26,676 nucleotides of DNA from an uncultured Eubacteriales bacterium (GTDB taxonomy: Bacteria; Bacillota; Clostridia; Oscillospirales; Oscillospiraceae): contig URKW01000015.1 in the NCBI GenBank assembly GCA_900548615.1, positions 1 to 26,676 on the forward strand, given 5' to 3'. Within the stretch, counting starts at the first letter, position 1. Each line of letters opens with the position of its first letter. This document shows positions 23,936 to 26,676 of this stretch, one piece after another. Under the pieces are notes generated by a model. It saw only the letters and a list, made by a program, of their open reading frames with translations. It made no database searches and had not been told where the DNA came from. The position numbers and the translations under genes are program-made.

Positions 23936-24402
23936 TCTTCACCCTCCATTTTCCGCAGCATTCGCGTCAAATTCCAGTCGGGGATGCTGTCGGCGCTGGG
24001 CTTGTCCAGACACAGCACCAGAAAGTCGTCGCCGCTCTGCTCGATGGTGACGGTGCCCGGCGTCAGCGTAATGGAATTGCTCAGGATCACCCGGGAAATA
24101 TTCTTCTTGAACGGGATCCTCATCCGCACGATGGCGGGATGGTACTTGTGGGGCGGCATCAGGATGATTTTTACCACCGCCATGTTGGCCTTGACGATCT
24201 CCCAGATCAGCATGGCCACATACACCACATAGCCGCCCAGCCGCTTCAGAAGCCGCCTTTCGTGGCCGGGATGATACCCCAGCGCGTACACGCAGAAGGC
24301 GTACACCGCGCCGGCGATCACCACGCCGAACAGGCAGATCTCCACGGTGACCCTGCCGTTCAGCAGCAGCCACAGGGCGAACAGAAACACACACATGATC
24401 AT
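23926..24402 (-). CDS. mrpE: MrpE-like antiporter subunit, first gene of the operon
   Basis: The 158-residue protein has two N-terminal hydrophobic segments, then the MrpE cytoplasmic domain with NMAVVKIIL, RMRIPFKKNISRVILSNSITLTPGT and a LCLDKPSAD stretch. The ATG at 24402 was chosen because GGAG lies 9 bases upstream; the frame is open to 24513, but that part is Cys/Arg-rich and crosses the leader. A second Met two codons later is possible. The promoter is at 24520-24548, so the transcript has a leader of about 110 bases. Confidence 0.92.
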   Translation of the reverse strand: MIMCVFLFALWLLLNGRVTVEICLFGVVIAGAVYAFCVYALGYHPGHERRLLKRLGGYVVYVAMLIWEIVKANMAVVKIILMPPHKYHPAIVRMRIPFKKNISRVILSNSITLTPGTVTIEQSGDDFLVLCLDKPSADSIPDWNLTRMLRKMEGEEWN

Positions 24403-24501
24403 TGCTTTTTTCTCCACTCCAATCCTTACAAATAACCGCCCAATGCATGCGTCTGTGCAGCGACAGGGATGTATCCGGCGGCATTTCTGCTTCTTACAAA
24501 A

Positions 24502-24530
24502 TGTGTTAACCAATTGTTAATTTTAACACA
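24502..24530. promoter_or_regulatory. Inverted repeat at the operon start site, candidate operator
   Basis: TGTGTTAA (24502-24509) and TTAACACA (24523-24530) are perfect 8-base inverted arms with 13 bases between, covering the -10 box and predicted start site of the Mrp-like operon. The interior also holds a TTAAC-CAATT-GTTAA symmetry. A repressor bound here would block transcription. The binding protein is unknown. Confidence 0.5.
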
Positions 24531-24548
24531 GAGTGCTGTACATTGCAA
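24520..24548 (-). promoter_or_regulatory. Promoter of the Mrp/Mbh-like operon
   Basis: On the minus strand TTGCAA (24543-24548) and TAAAAT (24520-24525) are 17 bases apart. The start site would be near 24513. No other equally good promoter was seen between the ferredoxin gene and mrpE. Confidence 0.75.
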
Positions 24549-24611
24549 CAAAAAACCGCCAATTTTGACCAGTTTCTTCTTGGGAAAAAGTGCCATCATT
24601 CTGCCGTTTTT

Positions 24612-24640
24612 TTGCAAAATTTCTTGCAAATGTACGCAAA
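24612..24640. promoter_or_regulatory. Phased GCAAA motifs in the divergent intergenic region
   Basis: TTGCAAA occurs at 24612-24618 and 24624-24630, and ACGCAAA at 24634-24640, spaced 12 and 10 bases, close to one helical turn. The stretch is AT-rich between two GC-rich transcription units. It could bind a regulator of either side, but no factor can be named. Confidence 0.3.
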
Positions 24641-24777
24641 TTAACGACAAAAAACCAAATTTGTCTTTCCATGTCAGAGATAGGCAGAGAAACTCTTTTA
24701 AACTGTGGTAAATGCAACAGACGCGGCGGAGAGCGCGGGGTATACTACCGATAGAATCTAATCAGGAGGTCATGTCC

Positions 24778-25476
24778 ATGATCCGCAAGATCATTCATAT
24801 TGATGAGGAGAAGTGTAATGGCTGCGGCGCTTGCGTCAACGCCTGTCACGAGGGTGCCATCGGTCTGGTGAACGGCAAGGCGAAGCTGATGCACGAGCAT
24901 TACTGCGACGGTCTGGGCGACTGCCTGCCCGCCTGTCCCACCAACGCCATCACCTTTGAGGAGCGGGAGGCTCCCGCCTATGACGAGGCCGCCGTGCTGG
25001 CCGCCAAGGCCGCCAAAGAGCGTCCCGCCCACACCGGCTGTCCCGGCGCTGCCATGCGCCAGATGCAGCATAAAGCGCCTGCCGCCCCGGTGCCTTCCGC
25101 CGAGCCGGAGGGTCAGCTGACCAACTGGCCGGTGCAGATCAAGCTGGCCCCGACCAAGGCCCCGTATTTTGACAACGCGGCGCTGCTGGTGGCGGCGGAC
25201 TGCTCCGCCTTCACCTACGGCGATTTCCACCGCCGCTTTCTGGCGGGCCGGGTCTGCCTGATCGGCTGCCCCAAGCTGGACGGCGTGGATTACACCGAAA
25301 AGCTGACGGAGATCATCCGGAATAACGACGTCAAGTCCCTGACCATCGTCCGGATGGAGGTGCCCTGCTGCGGCGGTCTGGAGTTCGCCGCCAAGACCGC
25401 ACTGCAAAATAGCGGCAAGTTCATCCCCTGGCAGGTGGTCACCGTCAACATCGACGGCACCTTGCGGGAGAATTAA
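24778..25476 (+). CDS. Ferredoxin-type 4Fe-4S protein with a cysteine-rich C-terminal domain
   Basis: The 232-residue protein starts with a ferredoxin-like domain. The first motif is complete, C13-x2-C16-x2-C19-x3-C23, though His and not Pro follows the last Cys. The second has only C43-x5-C49-x3-C53, the usual second cysteine being Leu46. A Pro/Ala linker near 105-120 leads to a C-terminal domain with GCPKLDG and VPCCGGLEFAAKTAL, which may hold another metal centre. The ATG at 24778 lies 8 bases after AGGAGG; the ATG at 24772 is too close. No signal peptide, so it is cytoplasmic. It is divergent from the Mrp-like operon, which suggests but does not prove a shared role. Confidence 0.85.
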   Translation: MIRKIIHIDEEKCNGCGACVNACHEGAIGLVNGKAKLMHEHYCDGLGDCLPACPTNAITFEEREAPAYDEAAVLAAKAAKERPAHTGCPGAAMRQMQHKAPAAPVPSAEPEGQLTNWPVQIKLAPTKAPYFDNAALLVAADCSAFTYGDFHRRFLAGRVCLIGCPKLDGVDYTEKLTEIIRNNDVKSLTIVRMEVPCCGGLEFAAKTALQNSGKFIPWQVVTVNIDGTLREN

Positions 25477-25490
25477 AGGGAAAAACGGCA

Positions 25491-25531
25491 CATAAAACCC
25501 CGGTTTATGTCCACCATAACCGGGGTTTATG
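25491..25531 (+). terminator. Probable terminator after the ferredoxin-type gene
   Basis: A long inverted repeat (25491-25509 with 25515-25531, core AACCCCGGTT/AACCGGGGTT) starts 14 bases after the stop. It has only a TTTATG tail, so termination efficiency is uncertain. Confidence 0.6.
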
Positions 25532-25618
25532 TACCGATAAATATGCGAAAATATGCATCCGCATGGGCGCAGGTCTGTCATGAGGCAGAGGCCAACGGAA
25601 AATTTTGCGGCTTTGGTC

Positions 25619-25647
25619 TTGCAGCCGGAGAAAAATGATGCTACAAT
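25619..25647 (+). promoter_or_regulatory. Promoter of the ATC-hydrolase family gene
   Basis: TTGCAG (25619-25624) and TACAAT (25642-25647) are separated by 17 bases, with TG one base before the -10 box. The transcript would start near 25654, giving a leader of about 120 bases. Confidence 0.75.
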
Positions 25648-25669
25648 CCCGATGATAAAATGGAATATC

Positions 25670-25751
25670 CGCACGGGGAGAGAGCCGCTGGTGGGCGGCT
25701 TTTTCCAGCTGTGAAGGTTAGAATCGACTAACCGAAAGGGAAGACCGTGCG
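25670..25751 (+). promoter_or_regulatory. Predicted structured leader (three-way junction)
   Basis: A 7-bp closing helix (CGCACGG 25670-25676 with CCGTGCG 25745-25751) encloses two hairpins, AGCCGC/GCGGCT (25683-25700, followed by T5) and GGTTAG/CTAACC (25716-25733). A purine-rich GAAAGGGAAGA strand leads to the closing helix. The layout is like a riboswitch aptamer or attenuator, but no known class was recognised. Confidence 0.5.
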
Positions 25752-25776
25752 AAGATATAATAAGGGGGAAGCTTCT

Positions 25777-26379
25777 ATGAAACCAAGCTATATCACCGTG
25801 AATTTTCAGCAGACGGCGGCCCAGCGCTTTCCGGCGCAGGCCGATGAACTGAACGCCGCCTTTACGGCGCGGCTTCAGGCGCTGCGGGCGGAAAACGCCG
25901 GAGCCAGTCAGGAAAAGCAGCGGCATCTGGAAAACCAGATCCTGCCGGGGATCGCGGCGTATGAGACGCTGCAAAGTGTCATGTCCAAGGAGGAGGCGCT
26001 GCAAACCGTTCACGGCTATGTGGAGCAGAAGGCATGGCGGATGAAAAGGCTGCTGCTGAAGCTGATGCGCATTCCGGGACTGTACCGCCGGGTGCCGGGG
26101 ATCTTTGCCCGTGAAACGCCGAAGCTGTTCGGCGAGACGGCGGGCTTTGCGGCCAGAGAGCTCCAGACCACCGGCGGCGTCTGGCGCATCGACATGACGA
26201 AATGCCCCTATCACGACGCCTGCGTACATTACGGCTGTCCGGAGCTGTGCCATTGCTTCTGCGACAGCGACGATATCACCTATGACGGCATGCACCCCAA
26301 GCTCTATTGGCACAGAACGAAAACGCTGGGCCGTGGCGGCGACTGCTGCGATTTCTGCTTGAAGATCGTGGGGAAGTAA
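25777..26379 (+). CDS. L-2-amino-thiazoline-4-carboxylic acid hydrolase family protein
   Basis: The 200-residue protein fits the ATC-hydrolase-like family, named after an enzyme that opens the thiazoline ring on the way to L-cysteine. The conserved part lies at the C-terminus: TKCPYHDACVHYGCPELC, then CFCDSDDITYDG, then RTKTLGRGGDCCDFCLK, with about nine cysteines. The N-terminal half is helical and poorly conserved. No signal peptide. The start at 25777 follows a GGGGGA ribosome site by 7 bases. Family members in gut Clostridia are mostly uncharacterised, so the named reaction may not be its real one. Confidence 0.8.
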   Translation: MKPSYITVNFQQTAAQRFPAQADELNAAFTARLQALRAENAGASQEKQRHLENQILPGIAAYETLQSVMSKEEALQTVHGYVEQKAWRMKRLLLKLMRIPGLYRRVPGIFARETPKLFGETAGFAARELQTTGGVWRIDMTKCPYHDACVHYGCPELCHCFCDSDDITYDGMHPKLYWHRTKTLGRGGDCCDFCLKIVGK

Positions 26380-26382
26380 GGG

Positions 26383-26399
26383 GCAGCCCCTCGGGCTGC
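26383..26399 (+). terminator. Short hairpin after the ATC-hydrolase family gene
   Basis: GCAGCCC (26383-26389) and GGGCTGC (26393-26399) form a 7-bp stem with a 3-base loop, 4 bases after the stop. Only two T follow, so this is a weak terminator or part of the neighbouring repeat. Confidence 0.45.
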
Positions 26400-26417
26400 T
26401 TGAAACGGAGGGCGGGG

Positions 26418-26494
26418 TCGGGGCGTTAAGAAAACATGCCGGTGGCATGTTTTTAGTCCCGATCGCGGCGGCTATGCCGCCGCAGCGTCCATCT
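26418..26494. repeat. Dispersed two-hairpin element, copy 2
   Basis: It aligns without gaps to 12146-12222 and keeps both hairpins. The outer arms are TCGGGGC/GTCCCGA, the inner arms AAAACATGCC/GGCATGTTTT, and the second hairpin CGGCGGC-TAT-GCCGCCG. Arm differences from copy 1 are compensatory. Confidence 0.85.
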
Positions 26495-26519
26495 TGGTTT
26501 TGAAAGAATTCTCTTGTGT

Positions 26520-26652
26520 TAAACGGGAGGGGTAAAGCCCCGCCCCTACAGTCGGCTTCAAGAACCTGATACGACATCGACGGCGGGGCACATGGGCCCC
26601 GCCCTACAGGCGTTTATCGGGCGGGTCGTCGAGGACGCCGGCCCCTACGAAA
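26520..26652. repeat. GC-rich hairpin repeat units at the window end
   Basis: Three units resemble those at 13243-13483: about 26520-26551 (AACGGGAGGGG ... CCCCGCCCCTAC), 26581-26609 (GGCGGGGC / GCCCCGCC, then CTAC) and 26618-26650 (ending GCCCCTACGAA). From 26380 to the window end no coding sequence was seen. Confidence 0.75.
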
Positions 26653-26676
26653 TTTTATCGGTAAACGGTGCGAAAA

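Noticed and set aside
24403..24513. Earlier start for mrpE at 24513
   Set aside because: The added residues are Cys/Arg-rich and unlike MrpE, while a ribosome site precedes 24402.
24511..24530. Bona fide Rex binding site
   Set aside because: The half-sites resemble Rex boxes, but the spacer is two bases and not four, so it is mentioned only as a resemblance.
24741..24746. TATACT as -10 box of the ferredoxin-type gene
   Set aside because: No acceptable -35 hexamer is found 16-18 bases upstream; the promoter of this gene remains unassigned.
25756..25761. Second TATAAT close to the ATC-hydrolase family gene
   Set aside because: It overlaps the approach to the ribosome site, and the hexamer at the -35 position has no resemblance to the consensus.

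Overview
The window is high-GC DNA from an anaerobic Gram-positive bacterium, most likely a gut Oscillospiraceae member of the Oscillibacter/Dysosmobacter type. This placement is inferred from gene content (AddAB, a zinc-type L31, S-box control of metK, a BspA-like dockerin protein, an ATC-hydrolase family protein, an Mrp/Mbh-like operon), the strong Shine-Dalgarno sites and the GC-rich hairpin repeats between genes. No rRNA, tRNA, CRISPR array, prophage or transposase gene was seen.

Layout. 1-5287: the end of addB and complete addA (recombination/repair nuclease). 5296-5640: rpmE with its own promoter and terminator. 5699-7975 (minus): a secreted leucine-rich-repeat protein with three 123-bp repeats and a C-terminal dockerin. 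8111-10147: hflX and a YigZ-family gene in one unit. 10147-10579 (minus): a small DtxR/MntR-type metal regulator. 10615-12036 (minus): metK behind a SAM-I riboswitch and its own promoter. 12094-12301: a composite intergenic repeat. 12339-13156 (minus): a barnase-like lipoprotein with its barstar inhibitor. 13243-13483: an array of GC hairpin repeats. 13563-15022 (minus): an M18 aminopeptidase with promoter. 15034-15262: a terminator and a multi-hairpin element.

15266-24548 (minus) is the most striking part: a ten-gene operon, tightly overlapping, in the order MrpE, MrpF, MrpG, DUF4040 (MbhD-like), an MbhE-MrpB fusion, MrpC, and then four different NuoL/M/N-type ion-pumping subunits. Each of the four keeps the membrane glutamate and the lysines used for ion transfer in complex I. 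This matches the membrane arm of an Mrp antiporter or archaeal Mbh-type complex, but no hydrogenase or quinone module lies in the operon. An iron-sulfur protein (24778-25476) is transcribed divergently from the same intergenic region and could be a redox partner; that link is inference.

25477-26676: a predicted structured leader in front of an ATC-hydrolase family gene, then more dispersed repeats. One of these is a second copy of the element at 12146-12222, with base changes that preserve the hairpins. Several promoters in the window share a TGTGG-TATNNT extended -10 box after a TTGCAA-like -35 box.
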